The notes under the pieces were generated by a model that saw nothing but the letters and a program-made list of their open reading frames with translations, was not told where the DNA came from and ran no database searches. This document shows, one piece after another, positions 1 to 9,066 of a DNA stretch of 64,000 nucleotides (position 1 is the stretch's first letter; each line of letters starts with the position of its first letter). The position numbers and the translations under genes are program-made. Location: the NCBI RefSeq assembly GCF_030247185.1, contig NC_080571.1:349242254-349306253 (forward strand), written 5' to 3'. Source of the DNA: Malaya genurostris. Lineage: Eukaryota > Arthropoda > Insecta > Diptera > Culicidae.

Positions 1-715
1 TCCGGTCAGAAGAGAGGAGGAGCTTTATGCTTTCTGTACAGTGGCAGCATTCTCTTCTTCAAACATTCTTCCTCGTACACCTTGGCGTTAATTGTGCCCT
101 TCGTGAAGAAAATCGACGACCGCAAACCACAGGTACAAATTGCTTGCCAGACCAACACCTTCTGCCCAAACTTTTCCATCGCCACCAGGTCCTGGTACAC
201 CGTTGTCGTATAATATTGCGGTCCGGGCAGCGCTCGAGAGTCTTACTTGGCGTAGGTTTCGTCGTCGATCGGGATGCATTCGTCTTTATACTGTAGAATC
301 CGGTTATACAGTTTTCGCGCTCTTGTTTTGACCTGAACTTGCTGTACCAGGGACTTTTTCGGCACCTTCTGTTTCATTTCTTGTACGTTTTCAGGGAGTT
401 CCGAACTTTGATCCGTTAAATCATCCCGATGCTGGTGTTGAACTGCTTGGCCAAATCCCGCGTCGACGCCGATGGGTTTTTCCTGATGTACTCAAACACT
501 TGTAAGTCCCGGCCGGGCTGGCTGGGACCCGTTTTCCTACCGGATCGAGACAATTTCTTCATGGAAAGGGTCTTACCGAACTTCTCGATAATATTTTTGA
601 CACTGGTTTGGTGCACTTTCACCCGTTTTGCAATTTGGTTGTACGTGACACCACTTTCTGAGCACCAAGTGTGCAGAATTTTTTTTCGCGTTTCCGGATC
701 AATTCGACTCATCAT
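1..715 (-). pseudogene. mariner-like (DD37E group) transposase, N-terminal part, broken
   Basis: Read on the minus strand from an ATG at 715, this gives a transposase N-terminus with a helix-turn-helix-like DNA-binding region (SRIDPETRKKILHTW, then a VKNIIEKFGKTLS segment, then a basic GRKTGPS linker). An in-frame stop near 416 and a later frame change break it. The central part reappears as EKFGQKVLVWQAICTCG, which is closely alignable to the other two related copies in this window. The window starts just before the second catalytic aspartate, so the DD37E signature itself is not visible; the assignment rests on similarity to the two neighbours. The breaks mean it cannot make a full transposase as written. 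Confidence 0.8.
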
Positions 716-865
716 TGAAACGATAAACCGTACCGAAACCAATTGATTGCGCAGCTGTTATTGACATGTAAACAAACATGTCACCGCAAAACACGCTGCA
801 AAAAATTAAGCCATTTCAGAGTAATAACTGTTTGAATGTTGCTAACTACTTATCGATACACTCCT
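1..865 (-). mobile_element. DD37E-type mariner-like transposon, cut by window start
   Basis: The right terminal inverted repeat ends at 865 and reads, on the minus strand, AGGAGTGTATCGATAAGTAG. It is followed by a TA at 866-867, the target duplication expected of the IS630-Tc1-mariner superfamily. The first bases of this repeat are shared with the elements at 2915-4217 and 55000-56280, so all three belong to related families. The other end lies outside the window, so total length is unknown. Confidence 0.85.
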
Positions 866-1319
866 TATTTTGGCATGGTATTCTTCACCGTCGTTTTCAC
901 TGTTACTAGGTTCACTGGTTGACGATAACTGACTCGATATTTTTCGATGAATCGTATGGGATACTGTAATGTTGAGTTTATCTTTGACTTTAACGTCAAA
1001 ATATATTCATCCGTAGGCCTCAGTCGCGTTATTCTTTATAATACAGATCAGGAGCAGTACTTCTAGCAAATTACGAGATTGATTTTTTTTTGTTTGTTTA
1101 TAAGTTTTTACTATTCTTCGTTGAATAAACAATGAGGCTATTATTTGGAATAACTTATTTGAAAGCTAACGAAAAGACGCACATTTTATATCTTGGACGA
1201 ATTTTGTGAACAAAAGATATGAAAAGAAAATCATTTTTGTTTATTTTAATTTCGATTATAATTGATTTTGGTTCACGGAGATATGTTATTGCTATTTTTT
1301 GTAGAAGATATCGCGAAAC
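866..1319. other. gene-free spacer
   Basis: AT-rich sequence between two transposon relics. I see no open frame, RNA gene or clear repeat structure in it. Confidence 0.5.
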
Positions 1320-1884
1320 CTTAGGCCTTGAGTACAAAATGTGCCCTTTTTCGGTGTGTTCCATCGTTTTGGCCAATGTATCGGTATATATGGCGGCGAT
1401 TTCACGTCGTATGATGTCTTTGAGTTGAACTGTGGTTCTTGGCTTATCAGCGTATACTATGGATTTTTAATAGTCCCATCACCGTTTCTCGATATGACTA
1501 ATCTGGGGAACAATGGACGTAACAAATCGATGGATTAGTCGAGCTGTATGGCATGTTGCACCATTCTGTTGAAACCAGTAGCCATTCAAACCTTGTTCCC
1601 GAACAATGGGCATCACAGCATGATTTATTATGGCTCGATAACGATCGCCATTAACAGTATTCGTTGCTCCATCCTCGTCTTGAAAAAATTAGGGAACTAT
1701 CACCATATCCGCACAAACACCAAACCAAACTGTAACTTTTTGGTCGTATAAGGGCTGTTCCACAATTAATTGAGAGTTTTCAGTGGCCTCGTCTGACAAG
1801 AATGATTTTTCACCAAAAGTTGGACTCGTTTTGAATGTAAAACTGAACATTTTCTGAGCGTTCTTTTGGTGTGTACTGTACCAT
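1320..1884 (-). pseudogene. mariner-like transposase relic
   Basis: From an ATG at 1884 the minus strand starts MVQYTPKERSENVQFY, a typical start for one mariner-like group. It continues through a block resembling TVWFGVCADMVIVP and then FQQNGATCHTARLIHRF, which corresponds to the second catalytic aspartate block with Asp replaced by Asn. It ends near DIIRREIAAIYTDTL. Several stops and frame changes occur. The Asp-to-Asn change and the stops mark it as a dead copy. The exact family and terminal repeats were not resolved. Confidence 0.75.
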
Positions 1885-2807
1885 GGTAAAATTGTCTTGG
1901 AATGGCGCTTATGTCATTAGTCGATCTGACATTTCTGTCAAAAGTTATTGGGTTGCCCGATGCTTCCACTTTCAATGGCTCACCCTGTTTTATTTACAAT
2001 TTCCTAATTCTTTCACACTTTTGAACTGTTTGACTTCCTAGAGTGAGATTCAAATCGGGAAATTTTTCGTCAACATTTTTTTAGTATTTAGTTCAAGTTG
2101 AAGATTTATGTTACATCAAGTCAATTTTGTCTTGGTAAACCTTGGCATCCTCATGTTTCTTTATTTCTAAAACAAGTTTTTATATCGTCTACATATATTA
2201 GAACTTAACTCTTCAATAACGAAGGAAGTGGCGTCAAAAATTAATTCGAATAAAAGAGATCCTAAGTGACATTGTCCATGGGGACCCCTGATATGACGTG
2301 GATTCTATTTTTTACTGTTGAATTTTACGATTTTCAACCATAGGCAAAGATCTGGCTCGATTCCCCGTTTTTTATAACTTTAATTTGGACATGGCTTGTG
2401 TCAATACCTCAAAAAGCTTCAATCAGATTTACGTTTTCTATAGCGATCCGAAAATAGTGGAAGAATTTAAGTAAATTAGGGTATAAATGATTGCGATTTT
2501 TTTTTCAGTACTATCGTTCAACAAAATAAACTCAAACATTTTGCATAATACAAAGCATCATTCGAACAATATTTTGTAGTTTTTTCGTGGAAATATATTG
2601 AGAAGTAAGTCGGTGAAGTCGGCATTTTTGAGAACGCTTCTTGAAAATCATGATTTGCGGTGTCCACTGTAACTCAGCGCAGACTGATCACAAGTCAACA
2701 AATTAAAGCTTTTCTAGACCCAAACGTATTTGTTTCAAATTTTTAATTTTTTTCAATTTTTGGTGGTATTTCAAAGTGAAAACTACGATTTTTCATGAAA
2801 AAATCCA
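1885..2807. other. gene-free, probably old repeat sequence
   Basis: AT-rich with many short A and T runs. The first hundred bases probably include the decayed 5' end of the mariner relic. I see no convincing exon or RNA gene. Confidence 0.4.
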
Positions 2808-2914
2808 CCATTTTGTAGCTATAAAACCTCCCCAGAGTAACAAACAACAAAAAGGAAAGCGTTGGGGTCTGGTTTTTTTTATATGTAGGAAGTGTGTGCA
2901 ATGTTTTACAAATA

Positions 2915-4217
2915 AGAAGTGTATCGAAAATAAGCTATCCACATACATTTGTGTTGTACGCATGCATTTGTGATGGTTGTTTATGTTCAGATCACAGCAT
3001 GCTGTGCGTTTGGCTGTCAGCTTTCGATTCTTTGCTTGTTTGTGCGGTTGAAATTCTGCGTTTTCAAAATGTCGCGTATTGAAAAGGAAGTGGAAATAAA
3101 AGTTCTGGACACATGGCCAAGTGAGAAGGGTATTACTATGCGAAAATTGGCGAAGCGGTTTGGAATTCAGCATGCCAGTGTTAAAAACATAATTAATAAG
3201 TTTGGGGAACATTATTCTTAGGATGAGCTACCAGGAAGAGGCAGAAAACCCGGTTCTTTCAACCCGAAACTGAACCAGAAAGTGGTATCTCTAATCATGA
3301 AGAACAAATCAATGTCAATACGTGATTTTGCCAAAAAGCAGGAACGAGTGTCGGAATGGTCCAGCGTATCAAGAGGCGAAATCACCTAAAGACCTACAAG
3401 AAGCAGAAAATCTCGGAACAAAGTGTAAAACAGAAGAAGCAAGCAGCAACAAGGGCCCGGAAATTGTATTCGCGTCTTTTGCAGGGTCCGGATACATGCG
3501 TTTTGATGGACGATGAGACTTATGTAAAAGAGGACTCAAAAACCCTTCCAGGTCCACAATACTTTACTGTCGTCGTTGGGGAGGATGTGATCGATGCGGA
3601 CAGGTCGATTCAAGTGGAGAAATTCGGTCGAAAGGTACGGATATGGCAAGCAAGATGTTCCTGTGGTTTGAAGTTAACCATTTTTTACACTACCGGAACT
3701 ATAAATGCAGAAATCTATCGATCTGAGTGTTTCCAGAAGAGATTGCTGCCTTAATATAAGAACCATAGTACACCTCCACTGTTTCGGCTGGATTTGACGT
3801 TGGCTCACTATGCCAAAACCACCCTAAATTGGCTTGCGGAAAAGGGTATAAGTTTCGTTGAAAAAAATATCAATCCACCAAATTGGCCTCAGCTTCGATC
3901 CATCGAACGTTACTGGGCAATCGTGAAGAGGGTCTTCAAGAAGACTGGTTAGGCAGCTGGAAACATGCAGGAATTCAAAAAAATTTGGGCTCAAGCGTCC
4001 AAAAAATGCGATGCAACACTTGTCCGGAACTTGATGAAGAGCGTTCGATCAAAAGTTCGAAAACTCGTGAAGGAATAATCTAAATTTCATCCGGTTTTCT
4101 TTATGCTCAAGTTTAACCTCGTACAATAAAGGATCAATTTTTAGTTTGAATAAAATATCGTTTTTTATCATAATTAGAAAGAAAAATTTGTGGATAGCTT
4201 ATTTTCGATACACTCCG
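2915..4217 (+). mobile_element. DD37E mariner-like transposon, complete ends
   Basis: A 1303-bp element flanked by TA at 2913-2914 and 4218-4219. Its terminal inverted repeats are about 27 bp and share the core GTGTATCGAAAATAAGCTAT (left end at 2919-2938, inverted right end at 4195-4214). The homologous repeat at 21075-21095 lacks the element, which supports these boundaries. The transposase inside is broken, so this copy is non-autonomous, although its ends look intact and could in principle be mobilised in trans. Confidence 0.9.
3069..4078 (+). pseudogene. DD37E mariner-like transposase, multiply broken
   Basis: The frame starts MSRIEKEVEIKVLDTW at 3069 with a helix-turn-helix region (MRKLAKRFGIQHASVKNIIN) and a GRGRKPGSF linker. 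It then has stops near 3220, 3390 and 3752, plus frame changes. The first catalytic Asp lies in VLMDDETYV, the second in LDLTLAHYAK, and the Glu in RSIERYWAIVK. Counting residues between the last two gives 37, so this is DD37E. That spacing defines a group described from mosquitoes. It ends at TAA 4076-4078. The 1010-nt span is not a multiple of three. The copy at 55139-56127 is its closest relative here. Confidence 0.85.
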
Positions 4218-4302
4218 TATTGGTGCTGTAGTTTTTGAATGACGATGGACACGAACTTTCCAAACCTGCTTACGAGAAACACGCGCTTAAAGTTTTATGT
4301 CT

Positions 4303-4407
4303 ATAAAATCAATGGAAACAATTTGTTACTCAAGGGAGCCCGTAGGGTCTAACATTAAAAAAATCATATATTTTATTTATTATAATGAAACATTTCAGGA
4401 ATGTTTT
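4303..4407. repeat. 105-bp direct repeat, left copy (target duplication of the compound insertion)
   Basis: I read this as base-for-base identical to 8895-8999. It begins ATAAAATCAATGGAAAC and ends CAGGAATGTTTT. It directly abuts the 5' end of the LINE at 4408, and the right copy directly follows that LINE's A-tail. The simplest reading is a very long target-site duplication. Confidence 0.85.
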
Positions 4408-6044
4408 CCCTAGGCTTTGGATGATGAGCTACAGGGTGCGTACCCCCGCTTGGTGGATGGGGGTGGGAGTCAATTTACACTTCGCGTATTTACAAAGTCT
4501 GACCATACCGAGATCGATCGTTAGCTTATAAATTTAAAAAATGAAAATTATTGTGTTGTCTGAATCGATCACGGAGTGGACAGGACTAATAATGCTTGAA
4601 ATTGACAATAGGTCATTAGGTGGTTTCGAGCATTCTTATGCCTGGAATTGGTCACCAATTTGAATTATTTTGATCCAGTTGGGATGAATATTAATATATC
4701 ATATTCGTCCTGAGCTTGGTGAATTTAATTCTAAAAGGAGGACTATTGTTATCAGGAATAGGAGTAAATTGATATCCTATGAACCGTTTAAGAACTTTCA
4801 AACCTTTCCGATCCGGCTCGGTATCGGTAATGTTTACAAATTGCAATGATGACGAAACTGATTAATCAAGTGTGAATACACTCTCATATCGGGAAAGGTT
4901 TGAATGTACTTAGATTTCTCAAACTTGGACACAGATGTCACCTTCTAACTAAGAGTGTGAGATGTGTGTTTCTGGAAGAGAGCGGTTCACGTGGACCATT
5001 TCATCCAATCACACCTAGTATTTCTTCACGAAATACATGTAGTTCTTGTTTCCTGGATGCGTGCTCAACACTAGAAGGCCCAACACTTAGTTTAGACCTA
5101 GACTGCTCAAAGGCAGTCAGAATGATGGAAAGAGAGAAAGTCAATAATATAAACTGTGACAGAATAAATAAAAGCTAGTGCAGTATTCCTAAGTGCATAT
5201 ATCGTTAAATAAAGAATTAAAAAAGTTCACAGAATTTCACGCGGTCCTTCCATTGTTTACATATTGTGACTTTCCTGGGCAATCTAGTGTTAAATGCGCA
5301 TCCTTACATTATATAATTTAACAAGCTTACTAACACCTAATTTTCTTTTATTCTTATCACGAGAAAATATCAAAATAAAAGATTATAGACAAAAACGATA
5401 TGGATATACTAGGATGCTACAGGAATACCAAAAGGAAATTGAAAACAAATCAAGAGCCCCAGTGAAACGACGAAACATTGGTATGTTATTGTAATAAATC
5501 TTTTGATGACATATTAACTTTTGGTAAGTCCCAATATTTCTATTTTTATTATTACTTTTATTATTATCATTATTATTATTGTTGTTGTTATTGTAATATT
5601 ATAAATATTTATTTCTTTATTCTTGATAAATTATCACATTGAGATATTAACAGGTTTCTCCGGCATAATAAAAAAGCGATGCAATGGGGAAAAGGAAATG
5701 TTTCATCGACGAGGACATTTAAGACACAGAAGCAGCTGGTAGGATGACAAAATACGAATACGACAGAGACGCACGACTCAATGATTGACTGGTTACAGGG
5801 TGAAGCACACACTTCCTGCTCAAGTGACAAATTCTCTGGCGAACTTGCAATAGAAGATATTCATATCTTTCGTTTTGATAGCCGTAAAGGAATCTGTCGC
5901 TTGGGTTACATGCTGGAGGATTTCCTCCTTCGTTACTAGTGTTCATTTGGGCACCATAGCCTAGTTCGTCTGGTATGGAAAGTGTGGATCGTTGTAACCA
6001 CCCCCCTCGGCCAGAGCAGCCCATAAAGGGAAAAAAAAAAAAAA
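4408..6044 (+). mobile_element. internally deleted copy of the OTU-bearing LINE
   Basis: The first about 900 bases, beginning CCCTAGGCTTTGGATGATGA, match the 5' region of the full-length element at 29444-35514. The last about 390 bases match its 3' region and end in CATAAAGGG plus 15 A. A (TTA)n tract around 5545-5590 lies at the place where the complete copy has its own (TTA)n tract, just before the 3.7-kb coding region. That coding region is missing here. Some sequence around 5330-5530 is not alignable with the complete copy. This is therefore a non-autonomous derivative keeping both ends. A second identical stretch of its tail at 8755-8894 arose from a later target duplication, not from an independent insertion. 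Confidence 0.85.
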
Positions 6045-6084
6045 ATAAAATCAATGGAAACAATTTGTTACTCAAGGGAGCCCG
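5907..6084. repeat. about 178-bp direct repeat, left copy
   Basis: Identical to 8755-8934 except for two extra A in the A-tract of the right copy. It spans the last about 138 bases of the first LINE plus the first 40 bases of that LINE's own right target duplication. It flanks the RNase H-bearing LINE at 6085-8754. Confidence 0.85.
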
Positions 6085-6349
6085 GCTGCTCGGCCATCCA
6101 TGGAAGTTGACCATCAATGTTAACTTCCCTCTCTGAGCAGCCTAGATAGCCGTGTAGTGTCGGTAGCGGTTTCCCAACTGCTAAGAATAACGCTACGGTC
6201 CACCTGTACCGGTGGTATAAGTCCACCAAACAGGTAAGCCGTGTGGCATCCGGCGGAATTATTTTTTACCAAGAATTGATCCACTGGTTTCCTATTCCAT
6301 GTCGTAAAAGGCCACAAAAATAGGAACTCCTAAGTCAAGGTGTATTTCC

Positions 6350-7367
6350 GTGCCGATGGCTGAATGGCTGCAGGAGGTTAAACATTGCAGTCGTGAACGG
6401 AATATCTTGGGCTTTTCCCTTACTGGATACACGCAATGCTTAGCAATCAACTTCTTTGATCATCGCTTCGGCAGGCCAGAGATTAGAAAGCTGAGTGTCT
6501 GTGGGTGTCCTCAAGGTGGTGTACTATCCCCACTTTTATGGAACCTAGTCGCTGATAGTTTGTTAAGGAAACTTAATAACCTTGGATTTCCGACTTATGG
6601 TTTTGCCGACGATTATCATATATTGATGACCGGTATAAGCATTAACACTCTCTTTGATTTAATGCAGCAAGCCCTGCGATCTGTTGAACAATGGTGTTGT
6701 CAGGTTTGGATTATCTGTAAATCCGGGCAAAACATCAATGGTGCTTTTCACTCATCGTAGGATAATTACAGGAGCTCGTCCGTTGCAGTTCTTTGGTTCA
6801 GGGGTCACTGTGGTCGATCAAGTTAAATACGTCGGGGTTATTCTTGACTCAAAACTGAATTGGTCTGCTCACATTGATTTCAGGATTAAAAGAGCTTGCA
6901 TGGCTTTCGGCCAATGCAGACGAGCTTTTGGAAAATCATGGGGACTCAAACCCAGATATATTCATTGGATCTACACAACTATCGTTAGACCAATTTTAGC
7001 ATATGGATGTCTTGTATGGTGGCAGAAAGGAGAAGTCGCGACAGTTCAGTCAAAGCTAAATCATCTCCAAAGGATGGTCCTAATGGCGATGACAGGAGCA
7101 TTCACGACAACTCCTACTGCTGCTCTAGAGGCGCTACTGTGCATTAAACCACTACATGTGTTCCTAAAACAAGAAGCATTATCTTGTGCATACCGTCTTA
7201 GGGTTACAGGGCTTTGGAACAGTAACCCATTAGAATATGCTACCAGTCACACTCGCTTGTGGTCTCAAATGGTTCCGTGGGATGAGTATTTACTCGCTCC
7301 TAGTGACCTAACTCTCACATGCAGTTTTCCTTTTAAAACATTCAATGTGAGCTATCCTCTTCGTTAG
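6350..7367 (+). pseudogene. reverse transcriptase, C-terminal half, one frameshift
   Basis: Starting around 6350, the frame gives GFSLTGYTQCLAINFF, CPQGGVLSPLLWNLVAD (RT template-grip block) and YGFADDYHILMTG (the FADD active site). A frame change near 6700 moves to LSVNPGKTSMVLF, then VKYVGVILDSKLNW and the thumb-like region RPILAYGCLVWWQKG, ending at a TAG at 7365-7367. The upstream RT blocks and an endonuclease are absent. It lies in the same reading frame as the RNase H region that follows, separated only by two stops (TAG 7365, TGA 7371), so both were once one polyprotein. Confidence 0.85.
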
Positions 7368-7373
7368 GAATGA

Positions 7374-7985
7374 TTGTCTGGTTGTCTGGAACGACAACTT
7401 GATGAACACATAGTTTGTTTTACGGACGGTTCTCTGTTGAATGGTCGTGCTGGTGCTGGTGTCTACTGTCGTGAAATGAGGCTGGAGCAGTCTCATTCAC
7501 TTGGTAGATACTGTACTGTGTTTCAAGCAGAAATCTACGCGATTCTGTGTGGAGTACAATCGGCACTTCAGCAGAGGATCTGTGGTAAGCGAATTTATTT
7601 TTGTTCCGACAGTCAGGCAGCCTTAAAAGCACTCAGTTCGAATGACTCACGGTCGAATCTAGTGATCGCATGTCGAACTCAAATTGAAGACCTCAGCATT
7701 TCAAATGCTGTTTACTTCTTATGGGTACCCGGCCATTCTGGTATTACTGGAAATGAATGGGCTGATGAGTTGGCTAGAGCTGGTGCAACGAATGATTTCG
7801 TTGGTCCTGAACCAGCTTTACCACTTTCAACTAGTTGGATAAAGCACAAGATACGTTCTTGGGCTGCATCCAAACATGCCGGCTACTGGCGCAGCTTGCA
7901 AACTTGCGCTCAGACAAAAGCATTTCTACCAGATTTAAATCTGAAAATGTCAAAGTGTCTACTGCATTTCTCCAAGTATCATTGA
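7374..7985 (+). pseudogene. RNase H domain of the same LINE polyprotein
   Basis: An RNase H type I fold is recognisable by its four acidic positions: VCFTDGSLLNG (first Asp), VFQAEIYAILCG (Glu), YFCSDSQAALKAL (second Asp) and GHSGITGNEWADELARAGA (last Asp). The domain would remove the RNA strand during target-primed reverse transcription. It has no ATG of its own at the start of the open stretch and follows two in-frame stops after the RT, so it is a fragment of a broken polyprotein. The catalytic residues are intact, which suggests recent decay. Confidence 0.85.
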
Positions 7986-8304
7986 AGTATTCTGGTCAGA
8001 GCTCTGACTGGACATTGCAAACTCAATTATCACATGGCTACTATTCAACGTGCTGAGTATTATTCGTGTGATTTGTGTGAATGAGATTATGGTACTTCAT
8101 ATCATCTGATATGTAACTGTCCCGCATTGACGCAGCTACGTATCCGGGTTTTTGGTTCTCCATACATGGTTGAGTCTGTGTATGCGGAGCTAAAATTGAA
8201 GGATATTCTCTCGTTTCTCACCCAATGTGGTAAGGAGCTATAGTCAGAAGGGTTCATCGTTCTTCCTGGAGTGAATGAATCCCTTCTGTATTCACCTTAA
8301 ATAG

Positions 8305-8570
8305 GGTTTGGCAGATTGTTTGGCATCCTCTGGGGGGTACCGCATTTACTTCTGCTCGTACATACTGCGAGTCGTTCTGCATTCTTCCGGGAGTGCAGAA
8401 TGGTGTCGCTTTTGTAAGATCTCTAAATCCTCTCGGGGGTTGGAGGTTTTATTAACAGCAGACTGTTCGGGACCTCGTAGAGGTTCAGAATTTCCTTCTG
8501 CTTCCACTAAATGTGATCCTCAGCAGATTGTTCAGCATCCCTTAGGGGTGCAGAATTTACTTCTGCTTTT
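8305..8570 (+). repeat. degenerate hairpin repeats in LINE 3' untranslated region
   Basis: Four diverged units of roughly 60-70 bp recur, each with a pattern like CAGATTGTTCAGCATCCC, a G-rich turn, then TGCAGAATTTACTTCTGCT. The unit around 8379-8404 can pair TTCTGCA with TGCAGAA. They lie between the RNase H coding part and the 3' tail, where LINE reverse transcriptases often recognise RNA structure. Confidence 0.55.
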
Positions 8571-8754
8571 ATGTGTTTTTGTGTCGTCAATTTTTCCCAT
8601 CCTCCTAGTCCAACCCTTACCATTTCCTTTCAATCCTTCCCTCTTATATATCGGGAAAATGATGCTAAAAACAAATTGATGGCAAGGCACAAATCTCCAA
8701 ATATCAAGGGGAACGTGCCATTTGAGCCAATTTGTTCTGATTCCTGATTCCTGA

Positions 8755-8934
8755 TACATGCTGGAGGATTTCCTCCTTCGTTACTAGTGTTCATTTGGGC
8801 ACCATAGCCTAGTTCGTCTGGTATGGAAAGTGTGGATCGTTGTAACCACCCCCCTCGGCCAGAGCAGCCCATAAAGGGAAAAAAAAAAAAAAAAATAAAA
8901 TCAATGGAAACAATTTGTTACTCAAGGGAGCCCG
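8755..8934. repeat. about 178-bp direct repeat, right copy (180 bp)
   Basis: Matches 5907-6084 apart from A-tract length. It contains the tail of the OTU-bearing LINE and 40 bases of target sequence. Confidence 0.85.
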
Positions 8935-8999
8935 TAGGGTCTAACATTAAAAAAATCATATATTTTATTTATTATAATGAAACATTTCAGGAATGTTTT
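8895..8999. repeat. 105-bp direct repeat, right copy
   Basis: Identical to 4303-4407. After it, the interrupted old repeat resumes at 9000. Confidence 0.85.
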
Positions 9000-9066
9000 G
9001 TCAAGTTTTTAAGTAAGTCGAAGCAGAAATCTTGGGCCTATGTGCCGAGCTCTTACTTCGCAGTAA

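Larger units (their letters stand above)
6085..8754 (+). mobile_element. non-LTR retrotransposon of I/LOA-like type (RNase H-bearing), defective
   Basis: It is bounded exactly by the 178-bp direct repeats at 5907-6084 and 8755-8934. The 5' end is GC-rich and structured (6084-6185). The middle carries the C-terminal half of a reverse transcriptase and an RNase H domain. The 3' untranslated part has four hairpin-like repeats (8305-8570) and ends in a short repeated GATTCCTGATTCCTGA tail. Endonuclease and the N-terminal half of the RT are missing although both element ends are present, so this is an internal deletion. RNase H places it near the I, LOA, Outcast or related clades; I cannot choose among them by eye. 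Confidence 0.85.
2808..9066. repeat. old dispersed repeat, interrupted by three insertions
   Basis: The pieces 2808-2914, 4218-4407 and 9000-9066 line up in order with the uninterrupted copy at 20999-21345. Shared landmarks are CCCCA.A.TAACAAA, GTTGGG.T, ATATGTA.., CTATAAAATC.A and GTCTAACA, then a segment on GTCAA.T followed by GAGCTCTT. Between the pieces sit a DD37E transposon, an internally deleted LINE and an RNase H-bearing LINE. The repeat's own class is unknown; I see no coding capacity in it. Confidence 0.7.

Noticed and set aside
8755..8894. An independent 5'-truncated copy of the OTU-bearing LINE.
   Set aside because: It is identical to 5907-6044 and continues into the same flank, so it is part of a target duplication, not a separate insertion.
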